Source: JBBRXJ01 sp038248505 (GTDB taxonomy: Bacteria > Bacteroidota > Bacteroidia > Bacteroidales > JBBRXJ01). From it: DNA of 40,822 bases. A model generated the notes under the pieces. It did no database searches. It was given only the letters and a program-made list of their open reading frames with translations, and was not told where the DNA came from. Location of the stretch: assembly GCA_038248505.1 (NCBI GenBank), contig JBBRXJ010000023.1, positions 1 to 40,822 of the forward strand, in the 5' to 3' direction. Positions 23,431-33,005 of the stretch are shown here, one piece after another; position 1 is the stretch's first letter; every line of letters begins with the position of its first letter. A program made the position numbers and the translations under genes.

Positions 23431-25755
23431 CTAATGTATAAAAAGCAATTTTGTCATAAATGTTTTTGATCCATCTTCGCTAGCCAAAAAGATCAGATAC
23501 ACCCCAGTTGCTGCACGTTGGCCACTAAAGTTTTTTCCATCCCATGTTGCTTGTCCACCCAATGATCGGGTTTCGTATACGAGATTTCCATTTACATCTG
23601 TTATTTTAACAATAGTATTTGCCACTAAGCCTTTAATTGCAATGAGCCCAGTATAGTCTTCGCGAACAGGATTTGGATATACAAGAACATCTTTAAAATC
23701 ATCAAAAGATTCGGTTGCTTCTCCTTTATATGAGAGAATTCCTTTATCCGTTCCAATAAAAACTTCGCCTGTTTTATTATCTATTGCTATTGTTGTAATA
23801 TAATTTGAAATTAGGGGGCTATTTTCAGCCGTAAAATGTTGAATTAATTTTGTGCCATCTTCTGATACTAGATATAAGCCAGAGCTTATTGTACCAAACC
23901 ATTTACGATTGGCGCCATCAATGGCAATTGCAGAAATAGATTCTGTTGCTAGCAGATAATCGCCTAAACCACTACCATCATTACGAGGGATATTTATTTG
24001 ATTTCCTTCTGTCCCATTTTCACTATCCAAAAAAACATTTGAAGGCTGATAATATACAATAGGACCTTCGTTTGTACCTAGCCATACATTTCCGTCTTTA
24101 TCGGTAGCAATAGAAAGAATATCTGAGAATTTTTTGTTCTCTTGATTTTTTGGCTCAAAGAAGAGTTCTTGATCATCGTCAGTGTTCTCTATTGTACCAT
24201 TATCATCAAAAGCAAAAACGCCCATTCGGGTATTTCCTGTTAGAAGAAACCAAATATCCCTATCATTAGTTATGGTCAGTTTTTGAGTTCGTTGATTTAT
24301 ATCAAAACCAGTAAAATTGAAATCGAATGTTTTTAATTTCCCATTATTTTGAAGCACGTACAATGGATTATTCGTTGATGAGGTAAGGAACCAAAGGTTT
24401 CCATCCATATCAAATTTCACTCCATTGCATCTAACAAAACTGTGACCGTATCCTGGTATAGGCTTAATTGTTGGATTAATGGTGTTTGTTTCATCTAAAA
24501 TTCTAGAGAATTTACGGTTTCTAAATTCAACTAATCCGTAACCATACGTTCCATATACCACATGAGAGCTATCTGTAGGATTAACAGCAACAACGTTTAA
24601 ATTAGGGATAGCGGATGTTTCTGGGTACGTATGATAATCAATAATTCTCCAATTTTCGTTTGCAAATGCATAACCACCTATATATGATCCCGGATTATCA
24701 GGTGAACCAGCCGCTGCCCATAAGTTTGAATTTTCAATTGATATATCATAAACCGTATTGCTATGTGGACCGTTGGGTCGTAATTTAGTTTGTTGTCCGG
24801 GTGTTGGCTCCATAACCATTCCGTCATACATATCAGCAAACCAAATACCACCATCAATATCTACAATTGCATCTAGTGTTCTATACGAGGCAGAGCTACG
24901 TTCGAGTATTAGGGAACTATTATATATTTCGGACTTTTCATCAGTTATTAGTATCATTTTGCCATGGCATATATTAATATGATATACATCTGTATATGTG
25001 TTTGCATTAAACGGATTCCAAACACCATTCTCATAATAATAGACAGCATCCTTACCAGAAGTATTGACTGTGTTAACAAAAATACGATCATTGTAATTAT
25101 TAATAGCATTAAATTTGCTATTGTATGATGGTATATCGGTGACTTGTGACCAATTTGAGAAATCGATTAAATTGGTGCCAGAGAGAGCTCCTTTCATAAT
25201 CCCCTTTTCGGTTGCAGCGTATATGTATTGATTATCAAAAGTGATATCAAGCACTGCAATCTGACTACCTCCTGAACCAATGATGTATTGTTCTGCAATT
25301 TCATTACGTTCGAGGTTAAGCAGAACGATACCAAAGCCACAAGAGATATATGCCTTATTGTTATGAATGCTTATTTTATTAATGGATTTACTACCCGCAA
25401 AATTTTTATTTTTAATATCCGGAATATTAAAAATAGTATTGCCAATGATAAGGTCAATATTCGCATTTTTGTAGGCTACAATTAGTGTCTTATAATTTGA
25501 TGCGTAGGCTATAGAGCTTACCCCAACATCAGAAAGGCCATTGGCTTTTGATAATTTCTGAATACTATTATCAGATTTATTATAATAAAATAAGGCTCCC
25601 CCTTCAGTTGCACAATAGATTTTATTTTCGACTTCAACAACAAATATTCCATAATTATAAGAAAGATGATCGCGCCATTTACCAATTGCGACTTGAGAAA
25701 AAAGAAATAAGTTTGTTGAAAGAAATAAGAATAATATAAAAAAAGGACGGCGCAT
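23431..25755 (-). CDS. porZ: Type IX secretion system protein PorZ
   Basis: A 774-residue protein with signal peptide (MRRPFFILFLFLSTNLFLFSQ). I start at ATG 25755, because the 18 extra residues from 25809 would precede the signal peptide. N-terminal WRDHLSYNYG...CATEGGALFYYNK, then KANGLSDVGVSSIAY, with many 'YAATEKGI', 'VWLGTNEGP' and 'IFIGTDKGI'-type strands, makes two beta-propellers. The C-terminus (VLVYPNPVREDY...ITDVNGNLVYETR...FMTKLLFIH) is a sorting-like domain. PorZ is part of the cell-surface attachment complex with PorU, PorV and PorQ; length fits P. gingivalis PorZ. It ends 86 bases before recO. Confidence 0.9.
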   Translation of the reverse strand: MRRPFFILFLFLSTNLFLFSQVAIGKWRDHLSYNYGIFVVEVENKIYCATEGGALFYYNKSDNSIQKLSKANGLSDVGVSSIAYASNYKTLIVAYKNANIDLIIGNTIFNIPDIKNKNFAGSKSINKISIHNNKAYISCGFGIVLLNLERNEIAEQYIIGSGGSQIAVLDITFDNQYIYAATEKGIMKGALSGTNLIDFSNWSQVTDIPSYNSKFNAINNYNDRIFVNTVNTSGKDAVYYYENGVWNPFNANTYTDVYHINICHGKMILITDEKSEIYNSSLILERSSASYRTLDAIVDIDGGIWFADMYDGMVMEPTPGQQTKLRPNGPHSNTVYDISIENSNLWAAAGSPDNPGSYIGGYAFANENWRIIDYHTYPETSAIPNLNVVAVNPTDSSHVVYGTYGYGLVEFRNRKFSRILDETNTINPTIKPIPGYGHSFVRCNGVKFDMDGNLWFLTSSTNNPLYVLQNNGKLKTFDFNFTGFDINQRTQKLTITNDRDIWFLLTGNTRMGVFAFDDNGTIENTDDDQELFFEPKNQENKKFSDILSIATDKDGNVWLGTNEGPIVYYQPSNVFLDSENGTEGNQINIPRNDGSGLGDYLLATESISAIAIDGANRKWFGTISSGLYLVSEDGTKLIQHFTAENSPLISNYITTIAIDNKTGEVFIGTDKGILSYKGEATESFDDFKDVLVYPNPVREDYTGLIAIKGLVANTIVKITDVNGNLVYETRSLGGQATWDGKNFSGQRAATGVYLIFLASEDGSKTFMTKLLFIH

Positions 25756-25809
25756 TATAATCTGTTTTACACTTAAACGTGAATATTTTAAAAATCTTGT
25801 TACCATCAT

Positions 25810-26415
25810 CTATTTTTGATTTAATAAAAGGTAGTTATTCATTTTGTCAAAGGCAAGGGCACGATGGCTAATTAAGTTTTTCTCATTGAGTGGCATCTCG
25901 GCAAACGTTTTTGAATAACCAGTAGGGATAAAAATGGGATCATAACCAAAGCCTTTGCCTCCTTTTAGTTCGTTTATGATATTTCCATTCACTATTCCTT
26001 CAAAACGTTGTTCTTTGCCATCTATTATAAGTGAAATAACCGTTCGGAATCGTGCTTTGCGATTTGCTTTTCCTGTGAGCATGCTTAATAATTTCATGAT
26101 ATTTGCTTGAGCAATAGCTTCACTCGAATAAATTTGGTTATCAAGCCCCGAAAAACGAGCTGAAATTACCCCAGGTGCTCCATTTAAAGCTTCGGTTTCA
26201 AGTCCGGTATCATCAGCAAAGCAATTGCGTTTATACTTATTATATATATGGTATGCTTTCTGCGATGCATTTTCTTCGAGGGTATCGTGATCTTCGGTAA
26301 TAGTATCAGAACAGTTAATATCTTTTAAACTGAGCAGTTTGAAACGATTACCTAGTAATGCTTGAATTTCCATTAATTTATGAGCATTATTGGTAGCAAA
26401 GATTAGTTCCTGCAT
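25810..26415 (-). CDS. Non-canonical purine NTP pyrophosphatase (RdgB/HAM1)
   Basis: A 201-residue enzyme that removes ITP and XTP. Signatures are FATNNAHKLMEIQALLG at the start, CFADDTGLETEALNGAPGVISAR with the DD metal ligands, and GKGFGYDPIFIP near the end, followed by FAEMPLNEKNLISHRALA. Length is typical. It is 54 bases before porZ and probably shares the transcript. Confidence 0.95.
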   Translation of the reverse strand: MQELIFATNNAHKLMEIQALLGNRFKLLSLKDINCSDTITEDHDTLEENASQKAYHIYNKYKRNCFADDTGLETEALNGAPGVISARFSGLDNQIYSSEAIAQANIMKLLSMLTGKANRKARFRTVISLIIDGKEQRFEGIVNGNIINELKGGKGFGYDPIFIPTGYSKTFAEMPLNEKNLISHRALAFDKMNNYLLLNQK

Positions 26416-26497
26416 TTCTTTAAGCGTATTTTGATTATGAGTTGTTTTGGGCTATAATAGGAAATATTCCGAGCGTTTATAGAAGGTGTTAAAACAA

Positions 26498-26529
26498 AAA
26501 AAACAAGAATTTTTCAATTCTTGTTTTTT
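26498..26529. terminator. Bidirectional terminator behind the universal stress gene
   Basis: A 14-bp stem (26498-26511 with 26516-26529; core CAAGAATT/AATTCTTG, loop TTTC) is bordered by A-runs and T-runs on both sides, so it can stop transcription in either direction. It lies 20 bases after the universal stress protein stop. Confidence 0.8.
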
Positions 26530-26548
26530 ATTTGAGAGTATATTTTTA

Positions 26549-27373
26549 TCATCCGCCACCAGCGCTGAAGCTACCAGCAAGGGAAACAGGACGAGGATTG
26601 ATGCACATAACAGGAACTTTAGCGCTATTAGCAATAATGTATTGTTCATCAGGCCCCATAACATAATCAGCAAAACCAAGATTTCTTGAGGTCATGATTA
26701 GAATGAGATCGGCACCAATTTCTTTAGCAAAATTGATTGTTTCAATAGGGAAAGGTTTTTTTCCACTTTCGGTAACTATCTCGTAATCAATATTTTGTTG
26801 CTGCAGGAATTTTTTGGTGAATTGAATATTACCATCGATATTTTTACGTAAAGCAGCATCAGAGCGCTTAAAGATTTGAATTTTACAATGGTAGTATTTA
26901 GCAAGATAATTCACCCAATTTAATTTCTCTCTGGTTTCTTTACGGAAATCAACAGGGAACACTATGTTTTTGAAGGTTTGATTAAGTGGTTTATCTTGAA
27001 CAACGATAAATGGCACTTCAGAGCTAACAATCACTTTTAAAGCCCAGCTTCCAGTTAGTTTTTGCATTCCTTTAACGCCATGAGTTCCCATAACAACAAG
27101 GTTTGCTTCAACTTCGGTAGCTACTTCTCCAATAGATTGGAAAATGGTACCAACGCGAACAATAGCTCTGCATTTTACATTGTGTTTTTTGCTTGTTTCA
27201 TCAGCAACTGCTTGAAGCTTAGCTTCAGCCTCGCTTTTTTCATTATCCGATTTAACGATGTGAATGAAAGCGATATCGTTGCCGGTTGTCCTGGAGATAA
27301 TGAGTGCGTGGTCTAGAGCGAAACCCGCTATCTCGGTAAAATCCCAAGGAATAAGAATTGTGTTTTCGGCCAT
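26549..27373 (-). CDS. Universal stress protein with two UspA domains
   Basis: A 274-residue tandem UspA protein. Domain 1 (about 1-145) opens ENTILIPWDFTEIAGFALDHA and has the ATP-binding loop GTHGVKGMQKLTGSWA, i.e. G-x2-G-x9-G-type. Domain 2 (about 148-262) starts FKNIVFPVDFRKETREKL but its last loop, MTSRNLGFADYVMGPDEQ, does not show the glycine pattern, so it probably does not bind ATP. Single gene with own promoter-like box (27395-27402) and terminator. Confidence 0.92.
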   Translation of the reverse strand: MAENTILIPWDFTEIAGFALDHALIISRTTGNDIAFIHIVKSDNEKSEAEAKLQAVADETSKKHNVKCRAIVRVGTIFQSIGEVATEVEANLVVMGTHGVKGMQKLTGSWALKVIVSSEVPFIVVQDKPLNQTFKNIVFPVDFRKETREKLNWVNYLAKYYHCKIQIFKRSDAALRKNIDGNIQFTKKFLQQQNIDYEIVTESGKKPFPIETINFAKEIGADLILIMTSRNLGFADYVMGPDEQYIIANSAKVPVMCINPRPVSLAGSFSAGGG

Positions 27374-27394
27374 AAAATTATTATTTGATTAATG

Positions 27395-27402
27395 CAAAAA
27401 TA
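27395..27402 (-). promoter_or_regulatory. Possible -7 box of the universal stress gene
   Basis: TATTTTTG on the minus strand, 21 bases before the ATG, matches TAnnTTTG. No good -33 TTTG is seen at the expected distance. Confidence 0.35.
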
Positions 27403-27479
27403 TAAATAAATAAGGGATTATAAAAATTTAATTATTCAAAATCCCAATAAATATACAAAACTTGTTTGATTTTACAAAA

Positions 27480-28643
27480 TTACGAATTAAAATAATTTCT
27501 CATTCTTTGAAAAATACTGTCATCTTCGCTCGTAGGATTCGGTTTAAAAGCTGGAGATTCGGTAAATTTTTCAAATATTTTTTTATCTTCTTTATTCATT
27601 TCTTTTGGTATCCAAACGTTTATGTTAACTAAAAGATCCCCTTTCCCATAACCATTTATATCGGGTAGACCCTTACCTCTTAAACGGAGAATTTTTCCTG
27701 GTTGTGTGCCAGGGTCAATTTTAATTTTCACTTTGCCTTCAATGGTTGGTATTTCGAGTTGACCACCTAGTACAGCTTGAGGTATTGTAAGGTACAGAAA
27801 ATAAAGCAGATCGTTACCTTCACGAGCTAATTCAGGATGTTTTTCTTCTTCTATTAATATGATGAGGTCGCCGTTTACCCCTCCACGTCGAGCCGCATTT
27901 CCTTTTCCGCTAACCGAAAGTTGCATCCCTTCTGCAACGCCAGCAGGCAAATCAATGGTAATAACTTCTTCGCCATTCACCATTCCTTCGCCATAGCATT
28001 TAACGCATTTATCTTTAATTACTTTGCCATCTCCGCCGCAGGTAGGGCAGGCAGCTGTTGTTTGCATATGACCTAAAATGGTTCGGGTTACTTGTGTTAC
28101 TTGGCCATTACCATGGCAGGTTGAACATGTGTTTGAATTTTTAGGGTTATCAGCGCCAGTTCCTCCACAGTGCTCACATTTAACATATTTGTTAACCTTA
28201 ATTTTCTTTTGTACCCCGTTTGCAATTTCTTTTAAACTTAGTTTTACTTTTATTCGTAAATTACTTCCTTTACTTACTCGTCGGCCGCCGCGATTACCTC
28301 CACCGCTATTAAAACCAAAACCACCAAAGTGTCCACCGAAAATATCGCCAAAATGGTCAAAAATGTCATCCATTGACATTCCACCCCCGCTAAAGCCACC
28401 AGCTCCACCTCCGCCAGAAACTCCTGCGTGCCCATAGCGATCGTATCGTGCTTTTTTATCATCATCGCTCAGTACTTCGTAGGCCTCGGCAGCTTCTTTA
28501 AATTTTGCCTCGGACTCCTTATTATCAGGATTCTTATCAGGATGATATTGAATCGCTTTTTTTCGGTACGCTTTTTTTATCTCCTCTTTGTTGGCATCGC
28601 GTGATACCTCCAGTATTTCGTAAAAATCTTTTTTGGTAGCCAT
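27480..28643 (-). CDS. dnaJ: Chaperone DnaJ
   Basis: A 387-residue type I J-protein. The J domain (1-70) has HPD at 34-36; a Gly/Phe-rich stretch follows (about 75-125). Four zinc motifs come next: CEHCGGTG, CSTCHGNG, CPTCGGDG and CVKCYGEG; then the substrate-binding beta domains (VRG-like, DLLYFLYLTIPQAVLGG). With GrpE and DnaK it folds proteins; dnaK is not in the window. It follows grpE after 10 bases. Confidence 0.97.
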   Translation of the reverse strand: MATKKDFYEILEVSRDANKEEIKKAYRKKAIQYHPDKNPDNKESEAKFKEAAEAYEVLSDDDKKARYDRYGHAGVSGGGGAGGFSGGGMSMDDIFDHFGDIFGGHFGGFGFNSGGGNRGGRRVSKGSNLRIKVKLSLKEIANGVQKKIKVNKYVKCEHCGGTGADNPKNSNTCSTCHGNGQVTQVTRTILGHMQTTAACPTCGGDGKVIKDKCVKCYGEGMVNGEEVITIDLPAGVAEGMQLSVSGKGNAARRGGVNGDLIILIEEEKHPELAREGNDLLYFLYLTIPQAVLGGQLEIPTIEGKVKIKIDPGTQPGKILRLRGKGLPDINGYGKGDLLVNINVWIPKEMNKEDKKIFEKFTESPAFKPNPTSEDDSIFQRMRNYFNS

Positions 28644-28653
28644 AATTAATCTT

Positions 28654-29211
28654 TTATTCGCCTACAACTACTTTAGCGTAGCGTAAAACCTTGTCATTCA
28701 GAATGTACCCTTTTTCAATCACATCAATAACTTTTCCTTTTAATGCTTCTTCTGGAGCGGGTACTTTTGTTATTGCATCGTGCAAATCAACATTAAAGGG
28801 GGTATTAATAGCCTCTATTTCTTTTACTCCATTTTTGATTAAAAAACCGCTATATTTAGAATAGATTAATTCTATTCCCAAAATAATGTCTTGCATTTCA
28901 GAGTCTTCTGTAATTGATTTTAAAGCTCTATCAAAATCATCCATTAAAGGAAGAAAGTCCGTAAGTACATCTTTGCCAGCATTTTGCATTAACTCCATTC
29001 GTTCCTTTATTGTACGTTTGCGGAAATTATCGAATTCCGCTGCCAAACGAAGGTATTTATCTTTTTGTTCAGTAAGTTCTTTTTCAAGTTTTGAAAGCGA
29101 ATTCTCAATATCTGTACTTACCGATGATGCATTGTTTTCGCTATTGGTCTCTGTATTGAGTTGTTCCGTTAACTCATCATTAGTTGGTTTTTCTGAAATA
29201 TTTTCCTCCAT
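28654..29211 (-). CDS. grpE: Nucleotide exchange factor GrpE
   Basis: A 185-residue protein. The N-terminal ~45 residues are acidic and disordered (EENISEKPTNDELTEQ), then a long coiled coil (LEKELTEQKDKYLRLAAEFDNFRKRT) and a beta domain with IEAINTPFNVDLHDAITKVP. It releases ADP from DnaK. It is directly followed by dnaJ, and 282 bases separate it from the next start on the other strand at 29494 (324 to my chosen start). Confidence 0.95.
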   Translation of the reverse strand: MEENISEKPTNDELTEQLNTETNSENNASSVSTDIENSLSKLEKELTEQKDKYLRLAAEFDNFRKRTIKERMELMQNAGKDVLTDFLPLMDDFDRALKSITEDSEMQDIILGIELIYSKYSGFLIKNGVKEIEAINTPFNVDLHDAITKVPAPEEALKGKVIDVIEKGYILNDKVLRYAKVVVGE

Positions 29212-29535
29212 CGTATCTGTATTTTTAAATGTGTTAAATGCTTTATCTTTAAGTATGATGCGGTTTTGCTAAGCAAAAAGCCTGCCATCATTAATTTTAT
29301 GTCATATTGGCACTTCTGCAAAATTATTAAAGCGTTTTTGTTAACAAGCAGAAAGCATAACTATATTTTAGTCAGATTGCGATTTATAAATATATTATTA
29401 GATGTTTATATTAACCGTTGTTTTTCATTATTTAGTGTTTGTTTTGTCATTTAGGGTTAATTTAGATGAGTAGAATGGAAATATAGCTTTTTTGTGATAT
29501 TTACATTTGTATTAATAGTAAGCACAAAAACAAAA
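29212..29535. other. Divergent promoter region grpE / radical SAM
   Basis: No gene. A perfect 15-base palindrome, TTTTGCTAAGCAAAA (29264-29278), lies about 55 bases upstream of grpE and could be an operator; it is not the CIRCE heat-shock element. TACATTTG (29502-29509) is a good -7 box for the radical SAM gene but its -33 region is poor. Confidence 0.5.
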
Positions 29536-30609
29536 ATGAATAAACAAAGATTAAAAAAAGCATTTAAGAGAATACTTTTATTGCCGAGAAACAAATATTT
29601 GATATTCTATTTAGCGAATAAAGCGAAGTCTTTCTATTTTAAAATCATTAAGTCAAAAAAGGTTGCTTATCCCTCAACTGTAATGATAGAGTTAACGAAT
29701 CGTTGTAATCTGGCATGTACTACTTGTGCTCGAGAATATGATTATGGGAAAGAAATGGATAAAGGAAATATGACCCTTTTACAAGCCAAAAAGATTATTG
29801 ATGAGCTATGGCCATATCTTGATTCTATTGGATTAACAGGGATGGGTGAAACGCTTTTGTATAAAGAAATAGAAGATATTGTTGATTATATTAAGTCGAA
29901 AAACAAAGGAATTATTATTAGTATTTCAACAAATGCAAATTTGCCTAATTTTATTACAATAGTTTCAGGTTTGATTGGTAAAATTGATTCCATTCAAGTA
30001 TCAATTGATGGCTTAGGTGAAGTATATGAGTCGATACGGAAGAATGCATTTTTTAAGAATTTAGACGAAAATTTGCGTTTCATTGCTAAAAAATGCGTTG
30101 ACTCCAATACGAATTTAAAATTGAATATGGTTGTTACAAAAGAAAATTATTTTCAGATGCATTTGATAGAAAAGTATGCAGAAGAAATTGGTGTTAACAA
30201 TGTAGATTTTACTTTATTTAATTTGGCTGCGGTTACAGCAATTGAACGTTCGTATTATGATTTTTACAAATCAACAGAATTTTTAAAAGCGTTATCAGAT
30301 CTTGAATTAGCGATAAAAAAATCAACAAGCGTATTGGTGACCAATAAAAATTTTAAAACAGATAATAGTTTTCAGAAATGCCCTTTTCCATGGACTCATT
30401 TTTATATTTGTTGGAATGGATTTGTTACTCCATGTTGTGCAAAACCTTTTCCTAAGGAATTGCACTTTGGTAATGTTTTTGACAAAGATGTAATAGAGAT
30501 TTTAAATAGTTCTGCATTTATAGCGTTTAGAAAGTTATGGTATCTAAATAATGCTCCTGAATTTTGTAATAAATGTCATTTTATTGATTTAGAGCCTATA
30601 AAATATTAA
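29536..30609 (+). CDS. Radical SAM protein with SPASM domain
   Basis: A 357-residue protein from ATG 29536 (MNKQRLKKAFK). A longer frame from 29494 would cover the -7 box and is rejected. Basic and hydrophobic residues fill the first 45. The radical SAM motif is ELTNRCNLACTTCAREYDY (CxxxCxxC), with the SAM-binding TGMGETLLYKE. The C-terminal SPASM part has KCPFPWTHFYICWNGFVTPCC and PEFCNKCHF, which should hold one or two further [4Fe-4S] clusters. The substrate is unknown: such enzymes modify peptides, sugars or cofactors. No precursor peptide gene is visible nearby. The next gene starts 3 bases after the stop. Confidence 0.88.
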   Translation: MNKQRLKKAFKRILLLPRNKYLIFYLANKAKSFYFKIIKSKKVAYPSTVMIELTNRCNLACTTCAREYDYGKEMDKGNMTLLQAKKIIDELWPYLDSIGLTGMGETLLYKEIEDIVDYIKSKNKGIIISISTNANLPNFITIVSGLIGKIDSIQVSIDGLGEVYESIRKNAFFKNLDENLRFIAKKCVDSNTNLKLNMVVTKENYFQMHLIEKYAEEIGVNNVDFTLFNLAAVTAIERSYYDFYKSTEFLKALSDLELAIKKSTSVLVTNKNFKTDNSFQKCPFPWTHFYICWNGFVTPCCAKPFPKELHFGNVFDKDVIEILNSSAFIAFRKLWYLNNAPEFCNKCHFIDLEPIKY

Positions 30610-30612
30610 GGT

Positions 30613-31293
30613 ATGCGTTACGCAATAAGTGATATACATGGCTGTATTAAAACCTTTCGTTATTTAGTAGAGGAAATATTGAATCTGAACAAGGAAGATT
30701 TGTTATTTCTTTTAGGTGATTATATTGATCGTGGGCCTGATAGCAAAGGAGTACTAGATTATATGATGCAATTGAGTGATAAGGGTTATCAGATTAAACC
30801 CCTTTTAGGAAATCACGAAGAAGTTTTTTTAAATGTATTAAATGGGAAAGCCGATATTGATCCATGGATGTATAACGGAGGTAACTATACATTGCGAAGT
30901 TTTGGTATTCATGAGCCGGCAGATATTAAATGGTTTCCTAAGAAGTATATTGATTACATGACTTCATTTGAACATTATTATAAGTTAGACGATTATTTGC
31001 TTGTACATAGTGGTTTTAATTTTAAAGATGAGAATCCTTTTAACGATTTTCACTCCATGCTTTGGATACGAAAGGTTGAAATAGAAGAGCGTTTTACGGA
31101 AGGACGTATTATTGTTAATGGCCACACACCAACTAAAATAAATGATGTGCTTGATCTGGTTTTGATGGAAAATGAAAAACGTTTGTTTATTGATGCCGGA
31201 TGTGTTTATACTTGGAAGGCTGGCATGGGAAGCCTTGCCGCACTAAATCTCGATACACGAGAAGTTTTGTGGTGTGAGAATAGAGAGGATTGA
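30613..31293 (+). CDS. PPP-family metallophosphatase (bacterial Ser/Thr phosphatase-like)
   Basis: A 226-residue protein with all PPP blocks: YAISDIHGCIKTFRYL (D-x-H-G), LGDYIDRGPDSKGVLDY (GDxxDRG), LLGNHEEVFLNVL (GNHE), VHSGFNF, and VNGHTPT. Such enzymes dephosphorylate proteins or diadenosine tetraphosphate. It starts 3 bases after the radical SAM stop and is almost surely co-transcribed with it. The gap 31294-31543 shows no gene. Confidence 0.92.
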   Translation: MRYAISDIHGCIKTFRYLVEEILNLNKEDLLFLLGDYIDRGPDSKGVLDYMMQLSDKGYQIKPLLGNHEEVFLNVLNGKADIDPWMYNGGNYTLRSFGIHEPADIKWFPKKYIDYMTSFEHYYKLDDYLLVHSGFNFKDENPFNDFHSMLWIRKVEIEERFTEGRIIVNGHTPTKINDVLDLVLMENEKRLFIDAGCVYTWKAGMGSLAALNLDTREVLWCENRED

Positions 31294-31543
31294 GATGAGG
31301 GATTTAAGGCCAAACATGCTTGTAATGTTTCTCTTTCAGAGATATGAATAAACCGTACATGGTTTTTGTTGATAACGCAATTAATGTATTTAGCTGGTAT
31401 AAAAAAGTCATATTCTTTTATAGGTTATTCATAACACCTATTACAGCATTTTGGTATAAGCCCTTGATAAAAATGCAGCTATTAAAATTGTAGATTGGAG
31501 CGGGAAGGAGCAAGTAAGATTATGAGATTTGGTGACGCTTGAA

Positions 31544-31582
31544 AATATTCAGGGTGCGACTTAATGATGCACCCTGAATATT
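31544..31582. terminator. Terminator hairpin between converging transcripts
   Basis: A perfect 14-bp stem (31544-31557 with 31569-31582; AATATTCAGGGTGC and its complement) with an 11-base loop. T-runs on both sides are short, so termination strength is uncertain, but it stands exactly between converging genes. Confidence 0.6.
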
Positions 31583-31585
31583 ATA

Positions 31586-31849
31586 TTATTTTGAAATAAT
31601 TTTTTTGGTAAAGCAATATTTTTCGGCACACATTGAAACTAAAATAATGTTGTCGCCCTTCGGAATGTTAAGTTTGATATAGCGCTCACCAGCTGCTTTG
31701 TTATAACTAACAAGTGTTTTACCAAGTAGATTACGAATTACAATAGTAGCAGGTTGCTCATCTTCAATGATAATTTCTACATATCCGTTTAATGCCGGAT
31801 TGGGTTGTACATTCCAAATAGAAGTAGTTGTTATTTTTAGCTTTAACAT
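31586..31849 (-). CDS. Fragment 3 (type A sorting domain) of the broken T9SS protein
   Basis: An 87-residue frame; from SIWNVQPNPALNGYVE on it is a complete type A sorting domain. It cannot work alone because it lacks a signal peptide. Confidence 0.6.
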   Translation of the reverse strand: MLKLKITTTSIWNVQPNPALNGYVEIIIEDEQPATIVIRNLLGKTLVSYNKAAGERYIKLNIPKGDNIILVSMCAEKYCFTKKIISK

Positions 31850-33005
31850 AATTTAAAGTGGTAACCGGATTATCGCCCGGCTTAATAATACTATCGTTTG
31901 TGAAGAATCCGAAAATTGCTGATTCATCTAAAGGTGTGCTCTGGCCCCATGTAGGAACGTTACTTACAGGTAAAAGATTTCCGTTGGCGACTCCTGTTGT
32001 TGCAGTATTCTTACCAACCACAACAATTCCTTTTTCAACTTTAAATACACCGTATAACTGAGTGTTATCACCTCCGGCTTGGGTAACGGTATCCCATTTT
32101 CCTGTCACCAATGAGCTATACGTTATTCTTTTTAATTCGGGTGTATACACTCTTACAAATTGATTCCAGCATGATAAATCTCCGTTTTTAGGCAGTACCA
32201 TTTTTTGAAAGGCATTATTGGTAGTAATCGTTCTGCGTCCTAATGAAATAATGCAAACCGATCCATCATTGATTACTTTTAAACTGCTAGGAGCGATGCG
32301 TGTTGTATTAATATCCGGCCAACCTGAATTCGGATTGGGCCATGGTGCAAGATTTGGATCGGTAAATGAAGTGCCCCATGCAGCGGTGCCTTCGCTATAT
32401 TCACCAACATGAGTGCTATGCATGAGTGTGCCATTAACCAATTTGAGTTTTCCTAACCAGCTGTAATGTATGTTTCCGTTTGAACCTGAAAATCCATTGC
32501 GAAACCCGGATGCAGTAGTATTTGCTGCGATGATATTTCCTTCCCATAAATTTTCCACATTATTTCCGTGGCAGCGTGCATTTACAACCAAATAGCCCGT
32601 ACTAAGTGGTTTTGAATAATCAATGGCAAGACCATCTACATATTGATCGGGCGTTGATGTAACGGTATCGCCACTTGGTTGTACTTCATGATATAGGCGG
32701 CTCCACCAACGCAAATCGCCACTGCTATCCATTGCAACAACGGCAGGTTCAAAATCGGGATTATTGTCAGGCAATACTGTTTTAACATTAAAACCAAAAT
32801 ACATTGAATTGTCTCGTCTGTCAACAACAATCGTTGATGGGCCATAGGTTTCGGTACTCGTACTTGAGCCGGCTACTTTATACCATTTACCACCATAGCC
32901 TCGTCCGTAATTTAAAGTCACACCAGTCACACAAGGACCAGCGAACATTTGATCCATAGGCCACTTTCTGGTTTTAACACCACCGTTGCCATCAGGTTGT
33001 ACCAT
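31764..33005 (-). CDS. Fragment 2 (middle) of the broken T9SS protein
   Basis: A 413-residue frame beginning MVQPDGNGGVKTRKWPM at 33005. It overlaps fragment 1 by 79 bases. Its true continuation upstream is TAQDYA. The last ~19 residues after VKAK are out of frame. Confidence 0.6.
   Translation of the reverse strand: MVQPDGNGGVKTRKWPMDQMFAGPCVTGVTLNYGRGYGGKWYKVAGSSTSTETYGPSTIVVDRRDNSMYFGFNVKTVLPDNNPDFEPAVVAMDSSGDLRWWSRLYHEVQPSGDTVTSTPDQYVDGLAIDYSKPLSTGYLVVNARCHGNNVENLWEGNIIAANTTASGFRNGFSGSNGNIHYSWLGKLKLVNGTLMHSTHVGEYSEGTAAWGTSFTDPNLAPWPNPNSGWPDINTTRIAPSSLKVINDGSVCIISLGRRTITTNNAFQKMVLPKNGDLSCWNQFVRVYTPELKRITYSSLVTGKWDTVTQAGGDNTQLYGVFKVEKGIVVVGKNTATTGVANGNLLPVSNVPTWGQSTPLDESAIFGFFTNDSIIKPGDNPVTTLNYVKAKNNNYFYLECTTQSGIKRICRNYH

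Noticed and set aside
29264..29278. Palindrome upstream of grpE as a CIRCE heat-shock operator
   Set aside because: CIRCE is TTAGCACTC-N9-GAGTGCTAA; this 15-base palindrome does not match.
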